NCBI RefSeq assembly: GCF_018137965.1
Contig: NZ_CP073100.1
Coordinates: 3,421,754-3,485,753, forward strand
Length of the DNA: 64,000 bases
Direction of reading: 5' to 3'
Source: Luteolibacter ambystomatis
Lineage (GTDB): Bacteria > Verrucomicrobiota > Verrucomicrobiia > Verrucomicrobiales > Akkermansiaceae
How positions within the stretch are numbered: position 1 is the stretch's first letter; each line of letters starts with the position of its first letter. The notes beneath the pieces were generated by a model. It was not told the origin of the DNA. It saw nothing but the letters and a program-made list of their open reading frames with translations, and did not search any database. Below, one piece after another: positions 1 to 8,595 of this stretch. The position numbers were made by a program, and so were the translations under genes.

Positions 1-152
1 TCGAAGTGCTGCCGGACGGCTTCCGTCTGATCGCGGAACGTTCCGAATACAGCCCGAAAGGCCGCACCACCCTGCCGGGTGTCCTGGTAGCTGAAAAGCC
101 GCTGGCTTCGAATGCCGTATATGCCGCGGTGCTGGAGCCCAAGTATCCCTGA
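1..152 (+). CDS. C-terminal fragment of an unidentified protein
   Basis: The first 152 bases hold the last 49 codons of a plus-strand gene that begins before the window. They end in TGA after the residues LEPKYP. The frame is open to the window edge and codon use is GC-rich, as in neighbouring genes. The fragment (EVLPDGFRLIAERSEY at its visible start) has no motif I recognise, so no function is assigned. It lies 65 bases upstream of the XylR-like regulator on the same strand. Verrucomicrobial XylR-type regulators often sit near sugar or polysaccharide genes, but that alone does not identify this gene. Confidence 0.6.
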   Translation, partial: EVLPDGFRLIAERSEYSPKGRTTLPGVLVAEKPLASNAVYAAVLEPKYP

Positions 153-217
153 TCGCAGATCGGCATCTAAAAGGATTTTATAGCATTTTGCCAAGGGCCT
201 GCCAAGCTGGCCTGAAC

Positions 218-1408
218 ATGACGGACGATCTTTCCCCTCCCCGGCGTTTCCGCGTGGGCGTGCGCCTGCCGGAATGGTCCACGGGATTCAGCTTCCGGAT
301 CTTTGCCGGGCTGACGGATTTCCAGCGCCAGAGCGCACCGTTCCAACTGTTCTTCAATCAACCGAGCGGCGGAGACCTGCCCGCCACCGTGATCGATGAG
401 TCATGGGATGGGGATGGCCTGATCGTTTTCCGCTACACCGCAGAAGAAGGCCGCGCGTGGAAGGCCCGTGGTGTGGCGGTGGTGAACCTCAGCGCGGAGA
501 CTCCCGAAGGCGGCCCGGTGTTTCCCCGGGTGACGCTGGACAACGGCAAGGTCGGGGCCATGGCCGTAGAGCACCTCGCCGCCCTGGGTCTCCGCGATTT
601 CTGCTACATCCACGAATCCACCCGCAGCTATTCCGAGTCACGTTGGAAGGGCTTCGAATCCGCGGTCAAAACGGTTGGCGGCCGCTGCCACCGCATCGAC
701 ATTCCGGTTTCCTCCTTCCCGGAGGACATCCGCGTGCGCCGCATCCGTGAAACGCTGCGCGGGCCGCTCTCGAAACTCCCGCGGCCCTGCGGCATCTTCA
801 CCAAGGACGACATCGCCGCCGTGTGGACGATCACCACGCTCGCCGATCTGGGCATCCGCTGTCCGGAGGAAATGCCGGTCCTCGGTGTGGATGATGACGT
901 GGTCTTCTGTCACACGACCCAGCCGCCGCTCAGCAGCATCTCCTATCCGGGGAGGCACATCGGCTTTGAGTCCGCGAAGTTGCTTCACCGCCTGCTCGCC
1001 AGTGAAACACGGCGTGGTGACGGTCATCTGCAAATCCCGCCCGCCGGGGTGGTCTCCCGCGAATCAACCCGCCACGTGATCCTCAAGGATGCGGTGGTGA
1101 CCAAGGCGCTCGCGGTGATCCGCCGCGAAGTGCCACGGACCAACATCCAGGTGGCCGAGGTCGCACGCCTCTGCGGAGTATCCCGCGAGTTGCTCCGGCA
1201 GCGGTTCCAGGAACAACTCGGCGAAAGCCCGAAGGATGAGATCAAACGCCTGCGGCTGCGCCACCTGATGGAGGTGCTCACCACCACCGACTGGACCTTG
1301 GAGGCCATCGCCGAAAACTGCGGCTACTCCGGAGCGGAGGAAATCTGCCGCTTCATCAAGCGCAACACCGGCAAGACCACGGGCGAAATCCGGCGCGGAG
1401 TGGAATAA
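218..1408 (+). CDS. XylR/AraC-type transcriptional regulator with sugar-binding-like domain
   Basis: A 396-residue protein, the usual length of XylR-type regulators. Residues about 10-285 form a periplasmic-binding-protein-like (LacI/GalR-type) effector domain with the typical LGVDDD and QPPLSSISYPG segments. Residues about 294-396 form an AraC-type double helix-turn-helix, with VAEVARLCGVSRELLRQRF as the first helix-turn-helix and the GYSGAEEICRFIKR segment in the second. It should act in the cytoplasm as a ligand-responsive DNA-binding regulator of carbohydrate genes; the ligand cannot be read from sequence. A TTG at 188 in frame would add ten residues with no family support, so the ATG at 218 was chosen. 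A terminator follows directly. Confidence 0.85.
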   Translation: MTDDLSPPRRFRVGVRLPEWSTGFSFRIFAGLTDFQRQSAPFQLFFNQPSGGDLPATVIDESWDGDGLIVFRYTAEEGRAWKARGVAVVNLSAETPEGGPVFPRVTLDNGKVGAMAVEHLAALGLRDFCYIHESTRSYSESRWKGFESAVKTVGGRCHRIDIPVSSFPEDIRVRRIRETLRGPLSKLPRPCGIFTKDDIAAVWTITTLADLGIRCPEEMPVLGVDDDVVFCHTTQPPLSSISYPGRHIGFESAKLLHRLLASETRRGDGHLQIPPAGVVSRESTRHVILKDAVVTKALAVIRREVPRTNIQVAEVARLCGVSRELLRQRFQEQLGESPKDEIKRLRLRHLMEVLTTTDWTLEAIAENCGYSGAEEICRFIKRNTGKTTGEIRRGVE

Positions 1409-1410
1409 AA

Positions 1411-1439
1411 AGCCCGCCGCCGAAACCCGGCGACGGGCT
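1411..1439. terminator. Bidirectional terminator between convergent genes
   Basis: A GC-rich inverted repeat with arms AGCCCGCCGCCG and CGGCGACGGGCT (one C-A mismatch) lies two bases after the regulator's stop codon. It is preceded by AAAAA on the plus strand, so it reads into a T tract on the minus strand. It can serve both the plus-strand regulator and the minus-strand surface protein ending at 1457. Confidence 0.7.
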
Positions 1440-1456
1440 GAGTGCTTGTCCGATGT

Positions 1457-4400
1457 TCAGGGAATGGTCACCTTCAGGCGGCCAAACAGCTTCCCTCCTA
1501 CGGACAATGCTTGCGGGATGTAGGTCTCCACTTTGTCGACTCCCGTTTGGAAGCCATCCGGTGTCGGAACGATGACCACTCCCGGAGTTCCCTCCGCAGA
1601 TGTCCATGTCGCTCCCAGATCGGTATTGTAGGAGATGCCCGGATGGAGCGCGGCGGAGGCGGCTGAACGGCGGAAGGTGAATTTGAAATAGTCCACCATG
1701 CCCGCACCCACGTCGGCGCGGACGATCTCTCCGGTCGGCATCAGGGCGCTGTCCATGCCTGTGGCCGGATTACCCCCGATCACGAACTCGATGCCATTCG
1801 AAATGCCATCATGATCCGGATCGGCACCCGGCAGGCGGTCGGATGCATTGGTCAGGCCGAAGCCGCCGATCCAGGTGGCGAACGGACTGGCGGTGAGGGC
1901 CAGCACTCCGGTGGACTGGGTGAAGGTCCACGTACCCGATCCGTCCGCCATGCTCCAGACATCTCCGTTTTTGGTAAAGCCCGGGAGAGTGAAGTGCTCG
2001 CCATAGGTCACCGCCAGCGTCGAGGTATTCACCAGTGTCCAGGTATTGCCACCGGTCTTGTCCGCCGTGGACAAGTCGAGATTGAAGGAGCCATCGAGGA
2101 GAACCGATCCCGCACCACCCATGGAAGTGGTCACTCCATTCGCAGCCACCTTGAATGCAAGCGCACCGCTCTGGGTGAGAACGAGCGAGCTTCCACTGTT
2201 GATGGTGGTGTTGCCCACATAAACGTTCGCGGCACTGAGGGATACCGTGCCATTGCCCATCGTCGTCACCCCGAAGCCGGTGTTCGAGGCCGGAGCTCCG
2301 ATGATGCCGGTGAGGAGGATGTCCGCCGAGGCATTCCCCGTGACATCCGCCACATCCAGCGTGAGGGCGCCACCACCACCCGTGACATTTTGGGCGTTGA
2401 TGACTGCGGGAACCACATCTCCACCCGCCACGGTGATCTTGCTGGAAGGCGTACTGATGGTCCAGGACCCCCACTGGCTGCTTCCGGTGCCGGACAGGGT
2501 CGCCCCTCCCTGCATGAGCAGGCTGCCACTGTTGGTGCCGATGTTGCTCGTGATGCCATTCGCGAGATCCAGCGTGCCGCCCGCTTCCACCGTGATGTTG
2601 CCGGGATAGTGCTGGAAGCCATTGTCCGTGGCGTAAGTAAGCCTGGCTCCGTTCTTGATGGTCACATCGCAGTTGAACAGACGGCCATAGCCCCCGGAGC
2701 GGCTGAGAACAAGATTCCCCCCTCCCACGACCAGCGAGCCGGTATAGATGTATGGATTGCCTCCCGAGGTGATGGTGGCGGTGCCTGTTCCCATTTTCTG
2801 GAATACCGAACCGCCGGTGATCACACCGGTGAGATCGAGCGCACCCGTCCCCCCGAAACCGGTATCCGCGGTGACGTTCACAGCACCGCTCACGGTGACA
2901 GCCGTGGCGCTGTTGTTGATCAAAGCGCCGGCGCCAAGCGGGCCCGTGCCGCCCAACGACAACGCTTCCGTGATGGAATAACCATTGAGGTCAAGAGTTC
3001 CGTATCCACTGATGAGCGTCCCGGTTGCCGCGGATCCAAGCGCCGCGGCATTGCCCATCACGAGAATCCCGGAGTCGATCACCACGGGCCCCGTGAAGGA
3101 ATTCGCAGTCGCAAGAGTCAGCGTTCCGCTGTTCGTCTTCGTCAAGCCGGTGGTGCCCGCAATGGCACCCGATCCGCTGATCGAATAGTCGATCGTGGCA
3201 TTCACCGTGACGGCCGCGGGTAACACCGGTCCATTCAGGGAGATCGCATTGTTGGTTCCCCCGTTGTCATCGAAAACGACGATGTCCTCATCGTGGTAAG
3301 TGCTCAGCGAATCCACGAGGAACCAGTTCACGGAGGTATCCACATCCCAGGCGCTGCCATTCGTTCCCGTCCAGATGAGCGGATTCACCGTGCCGATCAG
3401 GATGTCGATCTCACCGGAACCGGGGTGATCCTCAAGCGTGGCGGAAATCCCTCGCGGCAGCGGCCCGAGCTTGAAGGCCGAGAAACCCGAACCGCCAACG
3501 GAAGTGCCCGGCGTGTACCTCAGCAACGGGAACACTCCTCCGGTGAAGGTACCGCTGAGATTGATGACGATGCTTTCCGGCGCGCCGTGGGTGGTGATCG
3601 CTCCGGCATTGATCGGTGCGGTCGTCGGACTGCTGGCAAAGTTCCGGATCGAAAGTGTGGCCCCGGTGGATGAGCCAAGGGTCAGATTCGCCGGAGATAG
3701 GCTGGAGCCCGGCACGACGGACAGGTCCAGGGTCGTGCCATCGTTCACCGTGATGTCACCGGTGCCGCTCTGGCTTGAAGGGATGGCCAACGTTCCTGCA
3801 TTGATGACGGTGCTGCCGGAATAGGTATTCGCTCCGTTCAGCGACAGCGTGCCCGCGCCATTCTTCACAAGCCCCAGCTTGTTACCATTCACCGTGCCTC
3901 CGCCGATCCGGCCGTTGTAGGAGAGATTCGTCGCGGCATTGATCGTGAGCGTGCGTCCGGTGGCGTCTCCATTCCACACGCGGGAATTGCTGCTCACGCC
4001 GCTCAAGCCCGCGAGGGTCACATTGCTGGCGGCACCGGCAAGGGTCAGACCGACGGGGGTCGGACCATAGCCATCATCGCCGGAGGTGGTTTCCAGAACC
4101 ACGGACGCGGTCGGCATCGCATTGTCCGCCCGGAGCACGAGGCTGCCATTGCCGCCCGCGCTGGCGTTCACCGTCACGGTGCCACCGTAGGTTCCATCGG
4201 CCGCCACATGGACCGCGCCGCAACCGTAGTTCCCACCTTGGTCGGTGATGGTGATGGGCACCGAACCTGAAATGCCGCCATCGAGGTAGAGATCCTTCAG
4301 ATTGTACTGGGTCTTGAGCGTGGTGGCGGAGGCAACAGTCACCGGGGCTGTGAAGTGGTTGACGCCGTCATCCTGGAACAAGGTGCCTCCATTCAAAGTG

Positions 4401-6259
4401 ATGGCATTCGGGAAGGTGTAGGTGCCACCCGTATTGTTGCCGGGATTGAGTTGTAGCGTCCCTCCGTTGAGAGCAATCGGACCAGTCCCCAGAGGAGTGT
4501 AAGCCCCGGACGCGAGCGCCGCGCCATTGTTGAGGAACAAGGTACCCGCATCAATGGTGGTGCCTCCGGAGAACGAGTTCGCATTGTTCCAGAGGGTGAC
4601 GGACCCGGCTCCCGTCTTGGACAGGGCTGCCGTGCCGTTGATCGATCCTGTGCCGCCTCTCATCACGTAGGCCGTCGAGGCATTGGTGAAAGCCACGGAG
4701 GATGGGAACAATGCACCGGCGAGCGTAACGGTGGCATTCACCGGGCTGTCCGCGAACGTGACATTGTCGAGCTGATAAAACTTCTCCGAGCCGGTGTTCC
4801 AGTTCGACGTGGCATTCACATCCCACACCGTGCTGGTGGTGCCGCTCCATGTGAGACTACCGGGAGCTCCCGCGTCCAAGGTCAACTGCAGGGTGCCCGC
4901 ACCTAGGGTGAAGGTTGGCGTCTGGCCGCGTGTGGGATTGCCCCAGGCCAGATTGGCGGTGGTGCCGGTGCTGGACGAGAATCCGTCCGCGAGCGTGTAG
5001 GTGCCGGCGGGGAAATAACCGGCGTTGGCGCGGAAGGTATTGGTGCCGGTCAACGTCAGCGGACCGGTCAAATGAACCACATCCGACGTAATCCCCGACC
5101 GGTCGAGATTGATGGAGGCTCCGTTCAAGGTGAGTCCGCCGCTGATACTGGTCGAGCCGAGGCCTGCGGTTCCTCCGGGGTTCAGATTGCCCGCGACAGT
5201 GAGGCTGCCGTTGATGTCGGTGGCAGGAGTTCCTGCGCGACCGGAATACAGGTTCTTCGCCGCTGGTACGGTGAACCCCGCAGGAATGGCAGACGAATCA
5301 AGCAGCGCACCCGGAGCGAGAGTCACGTTGTTCGATGCCAACGTGGCCGATGCCCCCAGCATCAGGGTTCCCGAATTGACGGTGATATTGCCGGTGGCGG
5401 TATTCACCGCATTGAGCCGCACGGTGCCGGCACCGGAGAAGGCGATGTGGTTGGCGCTCGTCAGAGGGCAGTTGAAGATCAACGTGCCGCTGTTGGTCAC
5501 CGGCAGCGTGTTGCCGGGATTGCCTTCGCGGAGGACGAAGTTGCCACCTGCGGTGAAGGTGCTGGTACCCGTGTTCGTAATGGCGGAACCGCCACCAAAC
5601 GACCAGTTCGATCCCGTCACGGAACCCATGGTCGCATTGTTCAGATTGGCGGCGGTGGTCCATGCGCTGTCACCGGTGGCGATGGTGAAGGCGCCATTGA
5701 TGTTCCAAGTCCGGCAGGAGGTGTTCCAGCCCGCCGCGTTGCTCGCGGTAGTGGTGGCCGATGCCCCCGCCGCCACCGTCAGCGATGATCCCGCGCTGCC
5801 GGTGGAAAGGTTCGCAGCCCCCGCTGCAATGACCACCGGGCCGGTGATCGTCTTGGTGCCGGAGAAGGTGACTGTTCCGGATCCATTCTTGGTGTATCCC
5901 GCCGTCCCGGCGACACCGGACGAAATCGTGACAGCCGCTCCCGTGGTGATCGCCGGAGACGAACCACCGAACGTCAGCGTATTGCCGGTGATGGTGTAGC
6001 CCGCCGCATTCACCGAGACACTGTTCGCGGTGATCGCCGCGCCCAAGGTGACGGTGCCCGCCCCGGTGGAGTCGAAAACGGCGCTGTCAGGCGTGGCGTT
6101 GTTCCACGCCGCGGGGGCGGCTCCATCGAGCCAATTCGTAGTGGTGGTGTCCCAGGGGCCTCCGGCGGAAGCGCTGTTCCAGGTGAGGGATGCGCCGCGA
6201 ACCACCGGTGTGGCGGAGAGGGCGATGGCGGTGAGAAAAACAAACAACTTGGGTTTCAT
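1457..6259 (-). CDS. Secreted autotransporter-associated beta-strand repeat protein
   Basis: A 1600-residue protein with a Sec signal peptide (about residues 1-23, ending VVRGA). It consists almost entirely of Gly/Thr/Asn-rich beta-strand repeats of the autotransporter-associated (PATR-like) type, such as NTYSGSTVINAGTL. Three modules can be seen, each opening with an LTW/IW...WD...NW segment near residues 25, 468 and 965. Near residue 1480 there is a calcium-binding-like loop (DPDHDGISNGIEF) of thrombospondin-3/dockerin character, followed by about 110 residues of beta-rich C-terminus. I see neither an autotransporter barrel nor a PEP-CTERM tail, so how it is held at the surface is unclear. 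It is probably exported and may act as an adhesin or matrix protein. Such giant repeat proteins are common in Verrucomicrobiota. Confidence 0.85.
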   Translation of the reverse strand: MKPKLFVFLTAIALSATPVVRGASLTWNSASAGGPWDTTTTNWLDGAAPAAWNNATPDSAVFDSTGAGTVTLGAAITANSVSVNAAGYTITGNTLTFGGSSPAITTGAAVTISSGVAGTAGYTKNGSGTVTFSGTKTITGPVVIAAGAANLSTGSAGSSLTVAAGASATTTASNAAGWNTSCRTWNINGAFTIATGDSAWTTAANLNNATMGSVTGSNWSFGGGSAITNTGTSTFTAGGNFVLREGNPGNTLPVTNSGTLIFNCPLTSANHIAFSGAGTVRLNAVNTATGNITVNSGTLMLGASATLASNNVTLAPGALLDSSAIPAGFTVPAAKNLYSGRAGTPATDINGSLTVAGNLNPGGTAGLGSTSISGGLTLNGASINLDRSGITSDVVHLTGPLTLTGTNTFRANAGYFPAGTYTLADGFSSSTGTTANLAWGNPTRGQTPTFTLGAGTLQLTLDAGAPGSLTWSGTTSTVWDVNATSNWNTGSEKFYQLDNVTFADSPVNATVTLAGALFPSSVAFTNASTAYVMRGGTGSINGTAALSKTGAGSVTLWNNANSFSGGTTIDAGTLFLNNGAALASGAYTPLGTGPIALNGGTLQLNPGNNTGGTYTFPNAITLNGGTLFQDDGVNHFTAPVTVASATTLKTQYNLKDLYLDGGISGSVPITITDQGGNYGCGAVHVAADGTYGGTVTVNASAGGNGSLVLRADNAMPTASVVLETTSGDDGYGPTPVGLTLAGAASNVTLAGLSGVSSNSRVWNGDATGRTLTINAATNLSYNGRIGGGTVNGNKLGLVKNGAGTLSLNGANTYSGSTVINAGTLAIPSSQSGTGDITVNDGTTLDLSVVPGSSLSPANLTLGSSTGATLSIRNFASSPTTAPINAGAITTHGAPESIVINLSGTFTGGVFPLLRYTPGTSVGGSGFSAFKLGPLPRGISATLEDHPGSGEIDILIGTVNPLIWTGTNGSAWDVDTSVNWFLVDSLSTYHDEDIVVFDDNGGTNNAISLNGPVLPAAVTVNATIDYSISGSGAIAGTTGLTKTNSGTLTLATANSFTGPVVIDSGILVMGNAAALGSAATGTLISGYGTLDLNGYSITEALSLGGTGPLGAGALINNSATAVTVSGAVNVTADTGFGGTGALDLTGVITGGSVFQKMGTGTATITSGGNPYIYTGSLVVGGGNLVLSRSGGYGRLFNCDVTIKNGARLTYATDNGFQHYPGNITVEAGGTLDLANGITSNIGTNSGSLLMQGGATLSGTGSSQWGSWTISTPSSKITVAGGDVVPAVINAQNVTGGGGALTLDVADVTGNASADILLTGIIGAPASNTGFGVTTMGNGTVSLSAANVYVGNTTINSGSSLVLTQSGALAFKVAANGVTTSMGGAGSVLLDGSFNLDLSTADKTGGNTWTLVNTSTLAVTYGEHFTLPGFTKNGDVWSMADGSGTWTFTQSTGVLALTASPFATWIGGFGLTNASDRLPGADPDHDGISNGIEFVIGGNPATGMDSALMPTGEIVRADVGAGMVDYFKFTFRRSAASAALHPGISYNTDLGATWTSAEGTPGVVIVPTPDGFQTGVDKVETYIPQALSVGGKLFGRLKVTIP

Positions 6260-6466
6260 GGGATGGAGTCGGGTTGCAATGCCTTCGGGTCAGGCTTCCG
6301 TCCCACGTTTTGCTACTACTCATATCGTACAAACGGGAACGGAAAGAACACCCCATCATGAAGCAAAACCCCCTCCGGCCCGCACGTCGTATTCATTGCA
6401 AAAACAGGTCCGGGGGATGGCATTTTCCGGGCACCCTCACGGCCAAGGGGGACCATCCCGCCAAAG

Positions 6467-6501
6467 AAAAACGGCCACCCGCGCGAGCGGATGGCCGTTT
6501 T
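6467..6501 (-). terminator. Terminator downstream of glutamine synthetase
   Basis: An inverted repeat with arms AAAACGGCCA and TGGCCGTTTT, plus an inner CCGC/GCGG pairing, lies 27 bases beyond the glutamine synthetase stop. On the minus strand it ends in a T run (GGCCGTTTTTC), a good Rho-independent terminator. Confidence 0.75.
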
Positions 6502-6527
6502 GGAAGGAAGGCAGGAAAGACGACGCC

Positions 6528-7544
6528 TCAGGCGGTCGGAACTTCCGAGATGGTCTTGAGCACGCGGCCGGCGATCGCGTATGGGTCGCCCTGGGAGTTC
6601 GGACGGCGGTCTTCGAGGTAGCCCTTGTAGCCGTTGTTCACGAAGCTGTGCGGGATGCGGATCGAGGCACCGCGGTCGGCCACGCCGTAGGAGAACTTGT
6701 CGATGGACTGGGTCTCGTGGAGGCCGGTGAGGCGGAGGTGGTTGTCCGGACCGTAAACGGCGATGTGCTCGTCGCGGTTCTTGTCGAAGGCAGCCATGAG
6801 CTTCTCGAAGTACTCCTTGCCGCCGGTTTCGCGCATGTACTCGGTGGAGAAGTTGCAGTGCATGCCGGAGCCGTTCCAGTCGCCCTTGACGGGCTTGCAA
6901 TGGAACTCGACGTCAAGGCCGTAGGATTCGCAAAGGCGGAGAAGGATGTAGCGGGCCACCCAGATTTCGTCGGCGGCGCGCTTCGAGCCCTTGCCGAAGA
7001 TCTGGAATTCCCACTGGCCTTTCGCCACTTCGGCGTTGATGCCTTCGTGGTTGATGCCGGCATCCAGGCAGAGGTCGAGGTGCTCCTCGACGATCTGACG
7101 GGCGACATCACCAACGTTCTTGAAGCCGACGCCGGTGTAGTATTCGCCCTGCGGAGCGGGATAGCCTTCCTTCGGGAAACCGAGGGGCTTGCCGTTCTCA
7201 TAGAGGAAATATTCCTGCTCGAAGCCGAACCAGGTGCCCACGTCATCCAGGATGGTGGCACGGGTGTTGGACGGATGCGGGGTGACGCCGTCCGGCATCA
7301 TCACTTCGCACATCACGAGGGCGCCATTGACGCGGGTGCTGTCCGGATAAACGGCGACGGGCTTGAGCACGCAGTCGGAGCTGCGGCCTTCGGCCTGCTG
7401 GGTGGAGGAACCGTCGAAGCCCCAGTTCGGAAGCTGCTCGAGGGTCGGGAAGGATTCGAACTCCTTGATCTGGGTCTTGCTACGAAGGTTCGGAACGGGG
7501 GTGTAGCCGTCGAGCCAGATATACTCCAATTTGAACTTGGGCAT
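6528..7544 (-). CDS. glnII: Glutamine synthetase, GSII (eukaryotic-like) type
   Basis: A 338-residue cytoplasmic enzyme joining ammonia to glutamate at the cost of ATP. It starts MPKFKLEYIWLDGYTPVPNL, the usual beginning of short GSII enzymes, and has the beta-grasp domain first. The catalytic segments are visible: GFEQEYFL, GINAEVAKGQWEFQIF (metal and glutamate site), DWNGSGMH, and the NRDEHIAVYG to LRLTGLHET ATP region. At about 340 residues it is much shorter than GSI (about 470) and lacks the Tyr-adenylylation loop of GSI. The open frame continues upstream as Thr/Arg-rich sequence not found in the family, so the ATG at 7544 was chosen. It is transcribed divergently from the PP2C gene. Confidence 0.93.
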   Translation of the reverse strand: MPKFKLEYIWLDGYTPVPNLRSKTQIKEFESFPTLEQLPNWGFDGSSTQQAEGRSSDCVLKPVAVYPDSTRVNGALVMCEVMMPDGVTPHPSNTRATILDDVGTWFGFEQEYFLYENGKPLGFPKEGYPAPQGEYYTGVGFKNVGDVARQIVEEHLDLCLDAGINHEGINAEVAKGQWEFQIFGKGSKRAADEIWVARYILLRLCESYGLDVEFHCKPVKGDWNGSGMHCNFSTEYMRETGGKEYFEKLMAAFDKNRDEHIAVYGPDNHLRLTGLHETQSIDKFSYGVADRGASIRIPHSFVNNGYKGYLEDRRPNSQGDPYAIAGRVLKTISEVPTA

Positions 7545-7583
7545 CGATGTGGTGGTTGTTGTTTGCGGATTCGCGGATGATTC

Positions 7584-7617
7584 GAGGGCGCGTTTGCCCT
7601 CACGGACCATCGCGCCC
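7584..7617 (-). promoter_or_regulatory. Two overlapping alternative hairpins in the glutamine synthetase leader
   Basis: GAGGGC (7584-7589) can pair with GCCCTC (7596-7601). Alternatively, GGGCGCG (7586-7592) can pair with CGCGCCC (7611-7617). The two stems share bases and so exclude each other. They lie 40-73 bases upstream of the glutamine synthetase start, in its presumed leader. A regulatory role is only inferred. Confidence 0.3.
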
Positions 7618-7719
7618 ACGGGCGGCTTTAAAAGCAATTCACGGGCCAATTCGCAACAGAATCCGGAATTTTTCCGTTTGCGGCTCCCCGCCGTCCCCGC
7701 CAGCGTTCCCTTTCTACCG

Positions 7720-8541
7720 ATGGAACAAGATCCGGCCACCCTCCCACCCGCCAGCCTCCGCTGGTCCGGCATGACCCACCCCGGGAGGTTCCGGGCGAAC
7801 AATGAAGACGCCTTCCTCGCCCTCACCTTCGATGCCCGGGAGTTCCACTATCTGGGCAAAACCGGCCAGGCCTCCCTGGCGCAATCGGACTACGTCTTCG
7901 CCGTTAGCGACGGCATGGGCGGGGCGAAATCCGGCGAATTCGCCAGCAGGATCGCGGTGGAAAAAATCACCCGCCTGCTGCCAAAAAGCTTCGGGATGGC
8001 GGCCCAGCACCTGGACGCCGGGTTCGAGGACGTGCTGGCCACCCTCTTCGACAGCATCCACGGCGCGATCCTCGATCTGGGCCGCCACTATGAAGAATGC
8101 CAGGGCATGGGAGCCACCCTCAGTCTGGCGTGGTTCATGCCGGGCTGGATGTGTTTCTGTCACATCGGGGACAGCCGGATTTATTACCTGCCGAAAGACG
8201 GGGATTCCATACAGATCACCCACGATCACTCCCACGTCGGCTGGCAGCGCCGTATGGGTAAAATCAACGAGCGCGAGGCCCGCTCCCACCCCCAGCGCCA
8301 CGCTCTATCCCAAGCGCTTGGCGGCGGGCAAAAGAACATCGATCCGCATATCGGCCGGGTGGCCTGCCAGCCCGGCGACCGCTTCCTGATCTGCTCGGAC
8401 GGCCTCGTGGACGGCCTCTGGGACCGCCGCATGACCGAGCTGGCCCGCGGCGAACTGGACGCCTCCCGGCTGGTGTTGGAGTCCGTGATGGAATCCGGAC
8501 GGGACAATACGACCGCACTGCTGATCGAGATCGAGGAATGA
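7720..8541 (+). CDS. PP2C-family serine/threonine protein phosphatase
   Basis: A 273-residue metal-dependent (PPM/PP2C) phosphatase. The family motifs occur in order: RANNEDAFL near the N-terminus, SDGMGG (metal-binding Asp), GMGATLS, HIGDSRIYYL, THDHS, SDGLVDGLWD and the C-terminal GRDNTTALLIE. It has no membrane segment and no receiver or kinase domain, so it is a stand-alone cytoplasmic phosphatase of the Stp/PrpC kind, which usually reverse Hanks-type Ser/Thr kinases. No kinase gene is in the window. The start at 7720 gives the normal N-terminus; upstream codons would extend into the divergent promoter region. Confidence 0.9.
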   Translation: MEQDPATLPPASLRWSGMTHPGRFRANNEDAFLALTFDAREFHYLGKTGQASLAQSDYVFAVSDGMGGAKSGEFASRIAVEKITRLLPKSFGMAAQHLDAGFEDVLATLFDSIHGAILDLGRHYEECQGMGATLSLAWFMPGWMCFCHIGDSRIYYLPKDGDSIQITHDHSHVGWQRRMGKINEREARSHPQRHALSQALGGGQKNIDPHIGRVACQPGDRFLICSDGLVDGLWDRRMTELARGELDASRLVLESVMESGRDNTTALLIEIEE

Positions 8542-8595
8542 GCCACGCCTTTTGACGCTTGGCACCTGCCTCCTGCCGTCTAAAACACCCGTCCC

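Noticed and set aside
6030..7580. 516-codon plus-strand frame crossing the surface-protein start and glutamine synthetase
   Set aside because: It runs antisense to two genes and through the terminator at 6467-6501; no domain recognised.
7545..7826. Longer N-terminus for glutamine synthetase
   Set aside because: The extra residues are Arg/Thr/Gly-rich with no family match and would overlap the divergent PP2C start; MPKFKLEYIW is the family start.
8542..8595. Lysine riboswitch upstream of lysA
   Set aside because: The spacer is only 54 bases, far too short for the ~170-base lysine aptamer, and shows no supporting hairpins.
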